Shown here: piece after piece, positions 35,075 to 47,700 of the stretch
How positions within the stretch are numbered: position 1 is the first letter of the stretch
Layout: each line of letters starts with the position of its first letter
Assembly: GCF_042453785.1 (NCBI RefSeq)
Contig: NC_091668.1
Span: 3,798,501 to 3,862,500, forward strand
DNA length: 64,000 nucleotides
From: Malus domestica
Lineage: Eukaryota > Streptophyta > Magnoliopsida > Rosales > Rosaceae
Reading direction: 5' to 3'
Made by a program: the position numbers and the translations under genes
The notes under the pieces: model-generated
Databases searched by the model: none
What the model was told of the DNA's origin: nothing
Seen by the model: the letters and a program-made list of their open reading frames with translations, nothing else

Positions 35075-35400
35075 TAGTAACAACGATGGTGGTGGAAAGT
35101 GTCACGTAGTACTTGTCGACAAGATGATAGTAGTAAAGTTGGTGTTTTTGGTGACTATGATAATAGCAGGGGTGGTGATTGTGGTGGTAGGTGGTGTTCA
35201 GGTGGTGGAGAAGCAAGGATGGCCCGGTGGTGATGATGGTCGTAAAGGTGGCAATTACGACCATGGTGATGCTAGTATAGGTGGTCATCATGGGCGTGGC
35301 GATGATGCTCATGGCAATGAGGGTTGCGGCGATGATGGATATGGTAAGGTGGTGGTGCCGACATGGTGGTGAACGTGGTGATAATGATAGTCATTGCATT
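35075..35400 (+). repeat. Degenerate (GGT)n/(GAT)n trinucleotide tract
   Basis: GTGGTGGT/GATGATGG-rich sequence that keeps frames open on both strands without any domain. A similar tract on the opposite strand (ACC/ATC) occurs at 40560-40860. Confidence 0.8.
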
Positions 35401-36426
35401 ATAGTGGATGGTGAAGTATATCCTCAAAAAATTGAGAAAAATGAATTATCAAAGTCTTTGGGGGAGAGGTTAAATTTTTCATGACAAAAAAATTACCATA
35501 AAAGAGGAAAGTCCATTAAAATCCATAACTTTTACAAGTCCTTTAAAATAAATGAAATTGAATACACCTAAACTCTGGCAAACTCACAAAAAGTTATAAT
35601 TGAATACCATAAGATTTTCATAGACTTTTTAAAAGTTATAAAGGCTTTATCCAATACATGGGGACTTTCGTTGACTTCTTTAAAGTCTATATATATTTCT
35701 ATTCATCAAACCTTAATAGTATTTATTGAATACCCTTTGGATTTACGAGTCAAGCAAAGTTCATCAACCTTCATATACAATACATCCCTTTATTGTACAA
35801 AACCGTCAATTTGTTTGAAACATATAAATTATTAAAAGATATTCTAATTTAATATATATTTTACAGAGATAATTTTTATATTGTAATTTAATAAATAAAA
35901 TGTTCTAAATACATGTATATATATGAATATGATAAGAGTTAGTCACAAGGGCAATGGACAAGCCAGTGTACGCAGTAGTAGTGCACTAATTATCTCAGTG
36001 CACTTGGAAGTATTGCATACAACCAAAGTCAATGTCAAATTTTCAAAAGTACATTGATCACATGTATGAATTTTCATTGGGATATCCTCACGCGTAGTTC
36101 CAACTTCCACATACATGGATGCCCTTTCTAAGTCACGAGTCGTCCACTTATCTCTACCAAGATTAAGATTTCTTACAATTGTTCAATGTAACAAGAAAAG
36201 TCTGAACTTAATTACGAAATATATTGCTCACTTTGGGACTATTTTCAGAAATCAAGTGTCATCCATATCTACACACAGAAGTATTTCACGTAAACAATTG
36301 ACGTCATTCTTGTGTATGACCCAAAAATTTGTATGTTTAATTATTATTTTCCAGTGTTTGATTAATATGTGTTAATTTTGGATTGATATGCCATTAATGT
36401 GATCAACATTTCTTTTTAAATTCACT

Positions 36427-36586
36427 TAGTACTACGGTCTGATGGTATTCCTCTTCACTTGTAAATGAGAGGTCTTAGGTTCAATTCTCACCAAAGACGA
36501 ATTTGAACCACATTATTGCTAGCTTATTGTGAGGCTAAGCCTACTCTCTTCCCTTAGTGTAGATAATATCATTTATTAAAAAAATA
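36427..36586 (+). mobile_element. tRNA-derived SINE copy with TSD
   Basis: Reads AGTACTACGGTCTGATGGTA, then GTCTTAGGTTCAATTCTC (B-box region), and ends ATCATTTATTAAAAAAA. Flanked by ATTTCTTTTTAAA at about 36409-36421 and 36587-36599, a plausible target duplication. Confidence 0.75.
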
Positions 36587-36779
36587 TTTCTTTTTAAAAA
36601 ATACGGAGACATAAATCTTATCCTAATAATAAAATATGAAAGAATATAGGGCAAGATATAAATCTCATCCTCATCAAAACAAAAATAAATATACAAGAAA
36701 AATAAAAAGAGAGACATAAACTTGAGCCCTCTTGAAAACAAAAGAAAAACGAAAAGAAAAGAGGGAGATGAGCTTTTAC

Positions 36780-36965
36780 TCTCATCAATTTCCAAAATTA
36801 ATAGAAGTTAACAAATGTTTTGGATTTGACTCGGGAGTGGATCGAGTTGCCTCGACCTCGGTCTTGATTCAGGATTTGAACATGAGAGTCTTGGTTTTTT
36901 GTTGGTTGAGTTGAGAACATGGCCCATGCTTGTGTACCACTATCTACGCTGATGCCCTGTCTTCA
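36780..36965 (-). pseudogene. Aspartic protease exon-2 fragment (unit 1)
   Basis: Minus-strand sequence near 36930 reads VVHKHGPCSQLNQQKTKTL, homologous to residues just after the splice junction of the two protease genes. It is followed by a stop and a frameshift around the ILNQD/ARV/SIHS motif. The catalytic domain is absent. Confidence 0.8.
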
Positions 36966-38098
36966 ATTGAAAAATATATTCATACATCTAAAAAACATAA
37001 AAGTTTAGATCGTTGAAGTTCGATGTATAATAAGCTCCATAATTAGTCTTCTTTCCACCAAAAAGTGGGGACCCTTTTGGATAAAGGCTGTTGAAACATG
37101 TATTATTACATTTAAATTCACATTTATATCCATGTTGTGAGTATTTTGAGTAAGATTTTGGTGTATTTGGAACCCTATTATGTGGTGTTACCATACCACT
37201 TAAATTTCTCCATAAGTGAAAAATGCCAATTATGTCGTCCACCATAACACATAAAAAGTAACACCACATGGCACGTATTTCAATTACACAAAATCATGCC
37301 TTACTGCAAGCCCTAGAAAATGATGGACCCAAAAACAATTTCACCAAAAAAAATCTTTCTAGCATTTAAAAAGCAATTTAAAACGAGCTCTAAGTTAATT
37401 CGTCGCTATTTTTCTTCATATGTACAATGAAATACCTCGGAGAAGGTGTTTTAGTATTACTGTTACCAATGTGGTTTACTTCAATTTTCGTCAAATTATT
37501 TTTCATCAATCTTTATAACTTGGCCTCTACATGTATGTCACTTTCTATCATAGTTTTCTTGTTATGTTCAAATTTCACTTTTCTTTGTTTGGATGAAGAA
37601 AATAAATTTAAAATAAAAGTCAAAATTCATATATTAGCATGCACCAATTTTCTTGTTTGGATTCATAAACATAAAAAAAATTACCATGAAAGAGCAAAGT
37701 CCATTAAAATCCATAACTTTTAAAAATCTTGTAAAATAAATGAAATTGAATACACTTAAACTTTTGCAAACTCATAAAAAGTTATAATTGAATACAATAA
37801 GATTTTCATAGACTTTTTAAAAATTATAAAATGGCTTTATCCAATACATTGTGACTTTTATTGACTCTTTTAAAGTATATTTATATTTTTTTCGTCAAAC
37901 CTTAAAAGTATATATTGAATACCCTTGGATTTAATAGTCAAGCAAAGTCCATCAACTTCCATATACAATACACCCCTTTATTGTACAAAACCGTCAATTT
38001 GTTTGAAACATATAAATTATTAAAAAAATATTCTAATTTAATAGATATTATACAGAGATAATTTTTATATTGTAATTTAATAAATAAAATGTTCTAAC

Positions 38099-38148
<50 letters not shown>

Positions 38149-38782
38149 TATGATGAGAGTTAGTCACAAGGGCAATGGACACGCCAAGTCAATGTACTTG
38201 GAAATATTGCATACAACCAAAGTCAATGTCAATTTCCAAAAGTGCATTGATCACATATGAATTTTCATTGGGATATCCTCATGCGTAGTTCCAACTTCCA
38301 CGTATATGGATACCCTTTCTAAGTCATGAGCCGTCCACTTATCTCTACCATGATTAAGATTTCTTACAATTGTTCAATGGAACAAGAAAAGTCTGAACTT
38401 AATTACGAAATATATTGCTTACTTTGGAATTACTTTAAGAACGTGTCATCCACATAAACACACGTAATTACGAAATATATATATATATATGAATATGATA
38501 AGAGTTAATCACAAGGGCAATGGATAAGCCAGTGTACACAGTAGTAGTGGACTAATTATCTCAGTGCACTTGGAAATTGCATATAACAAAAGCCAATGTC
38601 AAATTTCCAAAGTGCATTGATCACATATATGAATTTTCATTGGGATATCCTCAGGCGTAGTTCCAACTTCCACATATATGGATGCCCTTTCCAAGTCATG
38701 AGTCGTCCACTTATCTCTACCAAGATTAAGATTTCTTACAATTGTTTAATGCAACAAGAAAAGTCTGAACTTGCCCCTTAAT

Positions 38783-38940
38783 ACTACGGTCTAGTAGTAT
38801 TCATCTTCACTTGTAAGTAAGAGGTCTTAGGTTTGATTCTCGTCGAATGTGAATTTGAACCTCATTATTGCTAGCTCATTATGAAGTTAAACCCACCCTC
38901 TCATCTTAGTGTAAATAATATCGCTTGTTCAAAGAAAAAA
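38783..38940 (+). mobile_element. tRNA-derived SINE copy with TSD
   Basis: Same family as 36427-36586. It interrupts the repeated block: AAGTCTGAACTT (38760-38771) before it and AAGTCTAAACTT after it look like a duplicated target. Unit 1 lacks a SINE at this site, so the insertion postdates the duplication. Confidence 0.75.
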
Positions 38941-39349
38941 AAAGTCTAAACTTAATTATGAAATATATTGCTCACTTTGGGACTACTTTAAGAAAGTGTC
39001 ATCCACATCAGCACACAGAAGTATTTACACGTAAACAATCTACGTTATTTTTGTATATGACACCAAAATTTCTATGTTTAATGATTATTTTTCAGTATTT
39101 AATTGATATGTTGTTAATTTTGGATCGATATGCTGTTAATGTGATCAATATTTCTTTTTAAAGAAATACGAGTACATAAACCTTACTCTAATAATAAAAT
39201 ATAAAGAATAGAGGGCGAGACTTAAATCTGACCCTCATGAAGGCAAAAACATAAATACAAGAAAAATAGGAGGGAAGTCATAAACTTGATCCCTCTTGAA
39301 AACAAAAGAAAACAAGAAAAAGAAAAGAGGGGTATGAGCTTTTTATCTA

Positions 39350-39545
39350 ATCAATTTCCAAAATTAAATAGACGCTAACAAAGGTTTTGGATTTGACTTG
39401 AGAGTGGATCGAGTTGACTCGGTCTTGGTATTGATATAGGATTTGAACGTGAGAGTCTTGGCTTTTTGTTGGTTGAGTTGAGAACATGGCCCATGCCTAT
39501 GTACTACTTTCTACGCTGATGCCCTGTTATCGAAACGACCTCATT
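39350..39545 (-). pseudogene. Aspartic protease exon-2 fragment (unit 2)
   Basis: Second copy of the 36780-36965 fragment. It has the same truncation, so the breakpoint predates the segmental duplication. Confidence 0.78.
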
Positions 39546-40559
39546 GAAAAATATACTCATGCGTCTAAAAAAATATAAATATTGTGGATCGTTAAAGTTT
39601 GATGTATAATGAACTTCATAACTTGTCTTCTTTTTTACCAAAAGGTGGGGACCCTTTTTGGATAAAGGCTCTGTTGAAACATGTATTATTACATTTAGAG
39701 TAATGCTAGGGAGACTAAATTTGTAAATAAATTTTACAAACTATATGATATGTCACCGATAGCAATGAGAACATTTATTAACGCGTAAGTTATAATCCAA
39801 TAATCAACTTCCATGTCATGTAGTTTATAAAAAAAATTCTACAAATTTAATCTCCTTAATATTACCCCCACATTTAACTTCACATTTATATTCATGTTGC
39901 GAGTATTTTGAGAAAGTTTTTGGTGTATTTGGAACCCTATTATGTGTTGCTACAATATCACTTAAATTTCTCTATAAGTGGAAAATATCAATTATGTTGT
40001 CCACCATAACACATGAAAAGTTACGCCACAGGACAAATATTTCAATTACACAAAAATCATGATTTTCTGCTGCCTTGAAAAATCATGGACCCAAAAACAA
40101 TTTCACCAAAAAAACTTTCTATCATTTTAAAAGTACTTTCAACGGCTCGGATTATTTGATCTTTAGGCTCAATTTTTTTAGATTTGGAGAGGATCTATAC
40201 TCTTTTCGCCAAACTGTTTTTCATCAATTTTTCTAACTTGGCCTCTACATGTAGGTCATGTGCTATCATAGCTTTCTTTTTATGTCCAAATTCTACTCTC
40301 TTTTTTTGTTTGGATGAGGAAAATAAATTTGAAATTGAAATTTAGACAAAAATCATAATTTATGTATTAACATGCATTAATTTTCTTGTTTAGATTCATA
40401 AACATAAAATTTTATAATTTCCAAGTGAAAAGAAAATCTCGAAATTTAGGACTTCAAATTCTCAAGTTTAAATTCTATGTAATAGTTGTCATTTCTAAAT
40501 TTTCATTAGTGTAAGTTTTAACAACTAAAAATAAAAATAAATAAAACTAAACTATTAGC

Positions 40560-40860
40560 GACCATCATTGTCAGTCCCATCACCATTGTCGTCGCCGCCA
40601 CCACCATTAATTACCAGCATCATCATTGCCACAATCTCCACCTACCATCAACATCGTTGTTGGCACCACCACTTGCCATCACCACCATTCCCACCATTGC
40701 TACCCACCATCACCACCACCGATCATTGTCATCGCCGCCGCCACCACCATCATGACCAATTATCATCACCGTTGTTACAAACACTCACCCACCATCGTCA
40801 TCGCCATCACCGTCGACGTTGCCACCATAACCCACCACCTCTGTTAGTACATTTCCTAAC
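40560..40860 (+). repeat. Degenerate (ACC)n/(ATC)n trinucleotide tract
   Basis: CACCACCATCATC-type sequence giving His/Pro/Ser-rich open frames in plus; inverse in sense to 35075-35400. No domain. Confidence 0.8.
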
Positions 40861-41360
40861 TATTATCTCTCGTATATACACATTAAATTTTGTACTTGAA
40901 TTCTCATGTCCATTTAACGCCATAGAAGAAAATTCACAAATTCTAAAAAATAATTTTAAAATTTCTTGAAAATTAATTTCTCATCCAAACTTATTAGAAT
41001 TGTGGTAATCTTTATTAATTAATAAAACACTCATTGTCAACCAAAACCCTATGAAATTACCAGTTTAACCTTCTAATTAAAACATAACATAAATAAGAAA
41101 TATGATGCAAAAATGTAATTTCACACAACCAAATTTTACTGTTTTTTTTTCTTTTCAAAACCTCACCTACATGTAATCCTAACATATTTCTAATTATAAA
41201 AATAAAATAAAATAAAAAAACTTCTCACTCCCACATTCTCGATCACTCTCTTCCTCTCTCCTTCTATTTCAAAAACAAAAATAAAAAAATTTCTCACACA
41301 CTTTGTGTGTGCCCATATGCTAGTATCAACTAAGTGAACCCAAATTTTTATTGATGAAAG
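40861..41360. other. AT-rich intergenic, nothing recognised
   Basis: No coding or structured element that I can support. Confidence 0.5.
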
Positions 41361-42060
41361 TGTTGGAAATTTTGAGTAGAAATTTCTTGGTACCACACCC
41401 AAAAGATTTCCTCACTTTATAAGGTTTTGTCCCTTATAGAAAGTAATTGGAGTAATAAGCCTTGAAGAATAAAATTGGGCTCACCCTTGGGGTTGAGCTT
41501 TGGGGTGTACTAATTAATTGGTAATTAATATATATAATCAATTATCAAAAGATGGGCTTTGGGGTGTACTAATTAATTGAAAATTAATTGTTTTTAATTA
41601 ATTTTGAATTTAATTAAATTATTTTTTATTTAAACATACTCATCTTTTCAGATGAAGTCTGAAGGTAATGAAAAAATGCAGAGAACATAGCACTCAATCT
41701 GAAGAGATGTCTCCTAACAGTCATATCTCATTCTCATACATGTTGCAAACAAGTATAATCCCACTATATATACATCCATCTGCATGGCATTTAAGACACA
41801 GAAAATCAACATTCTTCTTCAACAATCACATATATCCTTTCTGAGAGAACCACATAGAAATTCGTCAAAAGTCAAGTTTTCTGGTGCTGGAATTCTGACT
41901 TGATCGTTGAATCCTGGTGAAGCAGACATCCGTAGAACTACAAGCACTGAGTAGGGGCGAAATTTCTGTTTCAAGGACATTGCGGTATGCAAGCCTCGAT
42001 CTTCAATATTTATGTTTAATATTATTTCATTGTTCATACACTGTTTATTTATTAGCATTT
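41361..42060 (+). mobile_element. LTR-like fragment
   Basis: Begins TGTTGGAAATTTTGAG. Around 41890-41980 it holds a segment (ATCCGTAGAACTACAAGCAC ... TTTCAAGGACATTGCGG) that resembles the R/U5 region of plant LTRs. The internal repeat GGGCTTTGGGGTGTACTAAT occurs twice (41493, 41552). No matching partner or 3' end was found. Confidence 0.35.
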
Positions 42061-42401
42061 ATAAATTTATCACAGATTGTTTACATATCTCTAACAGCAA
42101 GTCCCCTACTTTTCACACAAAAAATAATTATTATTGTCTAGCTTGATTTTGCATTATTCCGACTTATTGGGTGAGACTGAATACAGAAGAATTATAGTAT
42201 CGCAACGACCGAAAGCACTTTTATTTCTTATTTTTGTACAAGTTGCTACTTGCATACTTGAATTCTTTTTTACCTATTATACACACAAACCAATTGTCAC
42301 TATATATAGTTTGTGCCAATTCGTCTATGTGTAATTATGTATTACTGTTACATTTTTTGTTATAAAATTTGCCCTATGTTGCTGCTGCTGCTGGTGGTTT
42401 A

Positions 42402-42774
42402 GACCTAGTTTGGGAGTAAGGTGCTTAAAAAAAAAGCACCCATGAAAAAAAGTTGTGAGGGTTTTAGGTGTTTGGTAAACTGAAAAAAAATGGCTTATTT
42501 TAGAAGCTGCTGTGAGAATAAGCTGAAATCAAAGGAAAAAGCTGAAGCTGCTATTTGTAGCTTTGGAAAACTGGCTTTTTTTCAAAGCACACGAAGCTAC
42601 AGTACTTCTTTAATGAAAAGACCCACTATCAGACTGCTTTTTTTTCCAAAAGCACTTTTACAAAAAAGTTTACCAAACACTTAGCTGATTTATTTCACAG
42701 CCGCTTATTCTCACAGCACAGCCGCTTATTCTCACAGCAGCTTTTTTTCAAAGCACAGCAATACCAAACCAGCC
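42402..42774. mobile_element. MITE related to 1340-1684, opposite orientation
   Basis: Ends GACCTAGTTTGG and CCAAACCAGCC. Internal sequences (AGCTGCTGTGAGAATAAGC, CTTATTCTCACAGCAC) match the first element inverted. The flanks are TTA on the left and TAA on the right, so the duplication is not intact. An ~18-bp internal tandem repeat lies at about 42700-42740. Confidence 0.7.
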
Positions 42775-42840
42775 TAAGCAACTAATCACATAAGCCCTCA
42801 GGCTCAGGGCATCCTGCAGGGGAAAATCCGATTTTTCGAC

Positions 42841-42957
42841 CAAGATAACAGCCATTTTAATTTCCTCTCTTTACTCTGATCACTTGAAACAAAATGTATT
42901 GATCTTCTGCGTTAATTGACAGCACAAACAATATAAGGTTTTACAAATTTATGTTAA
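42841..42957. repeat. Displaced segment of the peroxidase 3' flank
   Basis: Matches 27388-27504. In that copy the segment runs straight on into peroxidase last-exon sequence; here the corresponding continuation starts only at about 49469. Confidence 0.75.
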
Positions 42958-43339
42958 GAAAAAAAGGCTTTCATCCCTCATTTTCATATTGCATTGATTG
43001 AAATTTTATTGTTTTTCTATTTTTGATCAAGATCCTTTGAATTTGTCCACATCGTCATTTCATAATTTGAAAAATTACACGTCAACACTTTGCTAATTAT
43101 TTATAATTTTTTTGTTAAAGTATTAGCCCTTTTTTTTTGTTGTAATTAATATTAATTGCTTTGTCCAGATTTTTAGTTGATAATTGAAATCGACAATACT
43201 TGTGTACTGACAAGTCAGTACCTAATTTTACTCATTAACTTACATGGCCCAATAAAAACTAGACAAGTGTTAAATGTTTAAGTTTTATAACCAAGTAACC
43301 AAACACCGTTTCTCTTATTAAACCCTTAGCCAAACATAC

Positions 43340-43740
43340 CACTTGGTCTTTCTCCTCCAAGTTTGCGAATCTTACAAGCCATGGCCGGCATGGTTTCTCT
43401 TCTCCGGCGACCCTAACAGGCCACCCCACCACCAATCCTTCTTTTCTCCAGCGACCCACCTCCAATCCCTCTCTTCTGCAGTAACTATAACTAGTCGTCC
43501 TCCGTCGTGGACGACGGCCATTGTCAAGGACGGTCTCCCGCAGTGGATCGACGTCGTCGTTCGAAAAGAGTATTGCACCGCGATTGCTAAAGTTTACAGC
43601 TTGTATCTTGCAAACGATGGCGGCGGAGTCGACGATGTAGCCGTGGTCGCGGACTTGTTGTGGAGGACGGAAGATAGGTTGGACGAGGGGATGGAGGTGG
43701 GGTTGACGGAGGAGAGATGAATTGGTTGGTGAGATCTGCC
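43340..43740. other. GC-rich island, possible gene fragment
   Basis: Markedly GC-richer than its surroundings and open on both strands: plus from an ATG at 43381 to 43720, and minus 43737 to 43587 starting MADLTNQFISPPSTPP. I recognise neither product. It may be the truncated 5' end of a host gene brought in by rearrangement, or chance openness caused by base composition. Confidence 0.35.
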
Positions 43741-43954
43741 ATGGAAGAAGTGAGGGGAAGAAGATGCTGCTGTTTAGTTAGGGACATAAGGTGACAGTTG
43801 GGTGTTTGGGTATTACGATAGCAATTGTTGGGATAGGTTTCAAATGACAAATGTTTAAATTCAATTGATCCACGTAGTGATCGGTAATATTGGTGTGCTG
43901 ACTGTTCAGCATCCAAGTATTGTCCAATTGAAGTCTCATCCCTTCCTACATTTA

Positions 43955-44700
43955 GAGCAAGTCCACCCCTAAGGACTTTGCGCCAGCACCCAGCGCATTT
44001 ATCCACTCAAGTGAACAGTAATAGACTGGAGTGAACAGTAATAGACTGGAGTGAACAGTAATAGGCCAAGGCATCTCCATCCCTAAAAAAATGCGCTGGC
44101 ACCCAGCGCATTTATTTGGTGTGGTTTTTTTTTTTAAGTTTATTTCGGATAAGATTTTTAACCAATTTCGGATAAAATTTCAAATAAACTTAAAAAAAAT
44201 ACACACTAAAATAAAATTACATATTCATCAAATAAACTTAAAAAAAACACACTAAAATAAAATTACATAAACTCATCAAATAAACTATAAAAAAAAAACA
44301 CACTAAAATGAAATTACATAAACTCATCAAATACACTTTATTCTTCAACCACAAACTTTATTATTTATAGAAAAAAAATAACATTTTTAAAAATTTTCTG
44401 TTTTTTTTTTTTAATTTTCTGTATTTTTTAATAATTTTTCTGTATTTTTTTATAATTTTTAATAATTTTTAATATAGTTAATTAATCTGGACCGTTGGAT
44501 TTGAAAAATATTCAAATCCAAGAGCCAGGGAGTTGCCACGTGGCCACTTGCCCAGCTTCTTGGTCAGTCAGTTTTGAGCTGGCCCAGAGACCAGCATGGG
44601 CTGGGCCCCAGGCTGTTGCACGGGTTGGAGGTAATGGACAGGGTGCTGGGCTGTTTTTTGGACTGTGTGCTGGGCAATGTCCACTCCGGTGGACTTGCTC
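43955..44700. mobile_element. PIF/Harbinger-like non-autonomous element
   Basis: 746 bp with inverted ends GAGCAAGTCCACC / GGTGGACTTGCTC and perfect TTA duplications (43952-43954, 44701-44703). It contains a triple 20-bp repeat (TGAACAGTAATAGACTGGAG) near 44010-44065. No transposase. Confidence 0.85.
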
Positions 44701-44726
44701 TTAAGTCAAAGAAACAGCCTTTTAGC

Positions 44727-47700
44727 GGGCGTTTGTTTGTCCTTATTAAGTAGGACTAGACTAGACTGGATTAGGTATTAATATAGTCCCATATTTGTTA
44801 GAGGAAGGGACTAGTTTAATGGGATTAAACCTCACTCGCCTCGACTACGGAGCTCGCTAGATAGTCTTAGCGAGACCCCCCAAATACCACCAGATTGCTA
44901 AGACCCTTCTTTTCTCTCGCATTGTCCCGCTTGACTCCTCGCTCTGCTCAACTCCTTATCTTGCTCAACAACCTCGCCGGACCATCCCAGGAACACCGCC
45001 ACGTCCTTGTAAATCAATGCTTCCTCTGCCACTTTCTCTTCTTAGTTTTCTTCAATTTTGTTTTGAAGATTCGTGAAATTATTACTGGGTTTTGATAGAT
45101 TTCTGGTTTTGATCGATTTGTGGGTTTGATTGATTTCTGGGATTTGATTGGTTTATTGGTTTTGATTACTACCCATTTGTTTTCAATTTATCTTCTATTT
45201 TTCCTTTTATGAATTGATTGATAAGTTTTTGTAAATTGAAGTGATTTTTTTCTTCATTCCCTGCTTTCGTTTTGCTAGAAATTTGATGTTATCATATTTT
45301 GGTTTAATCTTGATCCAAAACTCCCCGATTTTCTTACTTTAAAATACCCATTTTATGGCTTTTCAACAAGCTTCTGAGCATACAGAAAGCACACTTTTCT
45401 GATCCCATAACCCAGATAACCTTTTTTACATCGTACTGGGCTTCCTAATTCAACAAGTTCCTAACTCTTTCTAATTTCTGCTTGTTTTCTTAAAAGACCA
45501 TTCAAGAGAAGTCCTTTTCTACGGCCGCATGATGCTAGAAAACTCTTTTGGCCAAGGCCATTGCAAATGAACATCAAGCTTAGTTCATCAGTGTCAAAGG
45601 CCCTAAATTGCTCACCATGTGGTTTGGTGAAGGTGAAACCAATGTTCAATAAATCTTATACAAGGCTCGTTCATCTTCTAAACTGTAAATTTGGCTTTTT
45701 TGTATAATATTGGTTTAATTCTTGTTAATCGTACAGTATTAGTTCGTGGTTGAAAGAAATTAAAATTGAACAATAATTTGCAAACACCAAACTGTGGATA
45801 GTACTATTTTCACTATCCTGTTTCTTAGTCTGACACTGCACCAAACGCTTCACTAAATCTGTAACAACCCGTCTCCGAATTTTACAGTTTTTATAATTTT
45901 AATACGCGGATTTACGAAAATGCCCTTCAAGGTAAAATGTTGATTTTTATTAACCACCTTGTCGTGTCACGTAAGATCCGTTTTCTTGGCATATCCTCGT
46001 AGTATTCGTCGGTACGAACACGTGGGCGCAAACAGAACGTAATTTGGAGGTATAACAAATGAGTTATTAACGAACGAAGTTGAGGGTAAAATGGTCATTG
46101 ACCATAAATCTTGGAAGGCTCCATATTTTATTGGAGCAGTGAGATGATGCCACGTGTGTGGCTGGGATGGAAAGGAATGAGAGAAATGAGAGAGATGGAT
46201 GGATGAGAGAGAAGAAAAATGAGAGAGATGAGAGGGTGTTGCCCAATCATGAAGGAGGAGAGGAGAAAGTGAAACAATCAGAAAATGGAGAAAGGAAAGC
46301 AAGGAGAGAGTTGGGAGAGTAGCCAACTAGACCCTTTCCCCTTGACCCGTTACACAGCGACCCGACCTGAGTTCTAGCAACTTTTCCCAATGGTTCTCCG
46401 TCTATTTTTTCGATGATTTACAGCCTTCCTTATTCCATTTCCACCCAAAACCTAGTTCCTTTAACCCCCAATTTGAGGAAAACGTAACTCGTGGGTTCCG
46501 AAGGGGTCACGGCGCGAATCGCCAATCCTGCGGGTTCCGACCACCACTACCACCACCAAACCACTCCTCCAAAGGCCAAGAACAAACCCTAAACAACCTT
46601 GGAGGCGGTGGAGCATCGGAGAAGTTAAATCGAAGCATACTCATTTTTAGGGTTTCTGACGGTCCAAGGGTGATTTCAGGCATTTCCCAGCCAATTGGAC
46701 TTCGGCCCAGGTATGAAAATTACTCCCCTCATTAAGATCTACTTGCCTGTAAAATTTGGGAATTTTTAGAGTTGTTGTATTTTTCGGCGAGTCAAGACTG
46801 TCAGCCGTCGCGTGCGGTGGCTCATGGGGGGAAACCTAGGTCCCTCCTTAGATTTTTCGACGTGCCGGATCCGAATTCACAATCCGTTTTCCCAAATTCT
46901 ATCGTTTGGATATAGTTTTACTAAATGGTCCCTAATTGTGTTTAGGCGCGTTGGTGGGAAGCGACGTCATCCTTGCTAGCTCGAGCAGTTCCAGGGCAAC
47001 GAAATATCTGTAAGTGGACATCTTCTAAACTTACATATTTTTATAAATATTAGCCTAGCATGCATTTCACACTTCATGATTTGAATATGTTTTATATATT
47101 GTTTTTCCAGATTTCTATATTTATGGTTTACGAGATAGTTATGATTTATCACACTTACGTTTTATGAAAGGTATTGAATCATTAGATTTTCATATATGAA
47201 ACTCTATGGATTATGAATATGATTTATTTTACCGTTTCCGAATATGAGTTATGAATTGTGGGATTTTCATATATGGAATTCTATGGATTTATAAATGTGA
47301 ATTATGATGGATTTATGTGTTGACGCTTGGAGCTTTTGAGCTCTGGATTTTGATATGAGATTTTTTAGATATGTTTTCGGTACATATTTAGTGGGTTATC
47401 ATACAGCACATCCACACAACACGGGTATTATGATGTCTATGGCCATAGGACATAGTTGATGAGGAGTGAGATGAGATATTATGATATACGCCCAGCTTCA
47501 CTGCTGAAAGCAGTGTCGGACAGATTCACTAGCCACGACTAGTGTCGGTGTGTGATGTATATATTTTCTTCTCCAACGTAACCCGGAGTCGTACAGTTTC
47601 ACCTTCGAATGATGGGGCCTACCATATTTCTTCACTGGCGTAACCCAATGTCGTACAGCTTCACCTTTGGTGATGGACAGGTACTGCCTTCGGGCGACTA

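Larger units (their letters stand above)
35490..37680. repeat. Segmental tandem duplication, unit 1
   Basis: The blocks match unit 2 (37680-40400) in order. 35493-35800 matches 37680-37985. 35936-36400 matches 38150-38460 and again 38490-39150. The protease-fragment block 36780-36965 matches 39350-39545. 36990-37620 matches 39570-40400. No intact gene lies in either unit. Confidence 0.75.
37680..40400. repeat. Segmental tandem duplication, unit 2
   Basis: Longer than unit 1. It has an extra partial internal copy (38150-38460 and 38490-39150), an (AT)n tract at 38101-38143 and its own SINE at 38783-38940. Confidence 0.75.

Noticed and set aside
40568..40969. His/Pro-rich 133-aa ORF
   Set aside because: Trinucleotide repeat translation in a non-coding stretch; no start context or domain.
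45967..46326. 119-aa minus-strand ORF with signal-peptide-like start
   Set aside because: Lies wholly inside the solo LTR and is antisense to it; hydrophobicity comes from GAGAGA-type sequence read in reverse.
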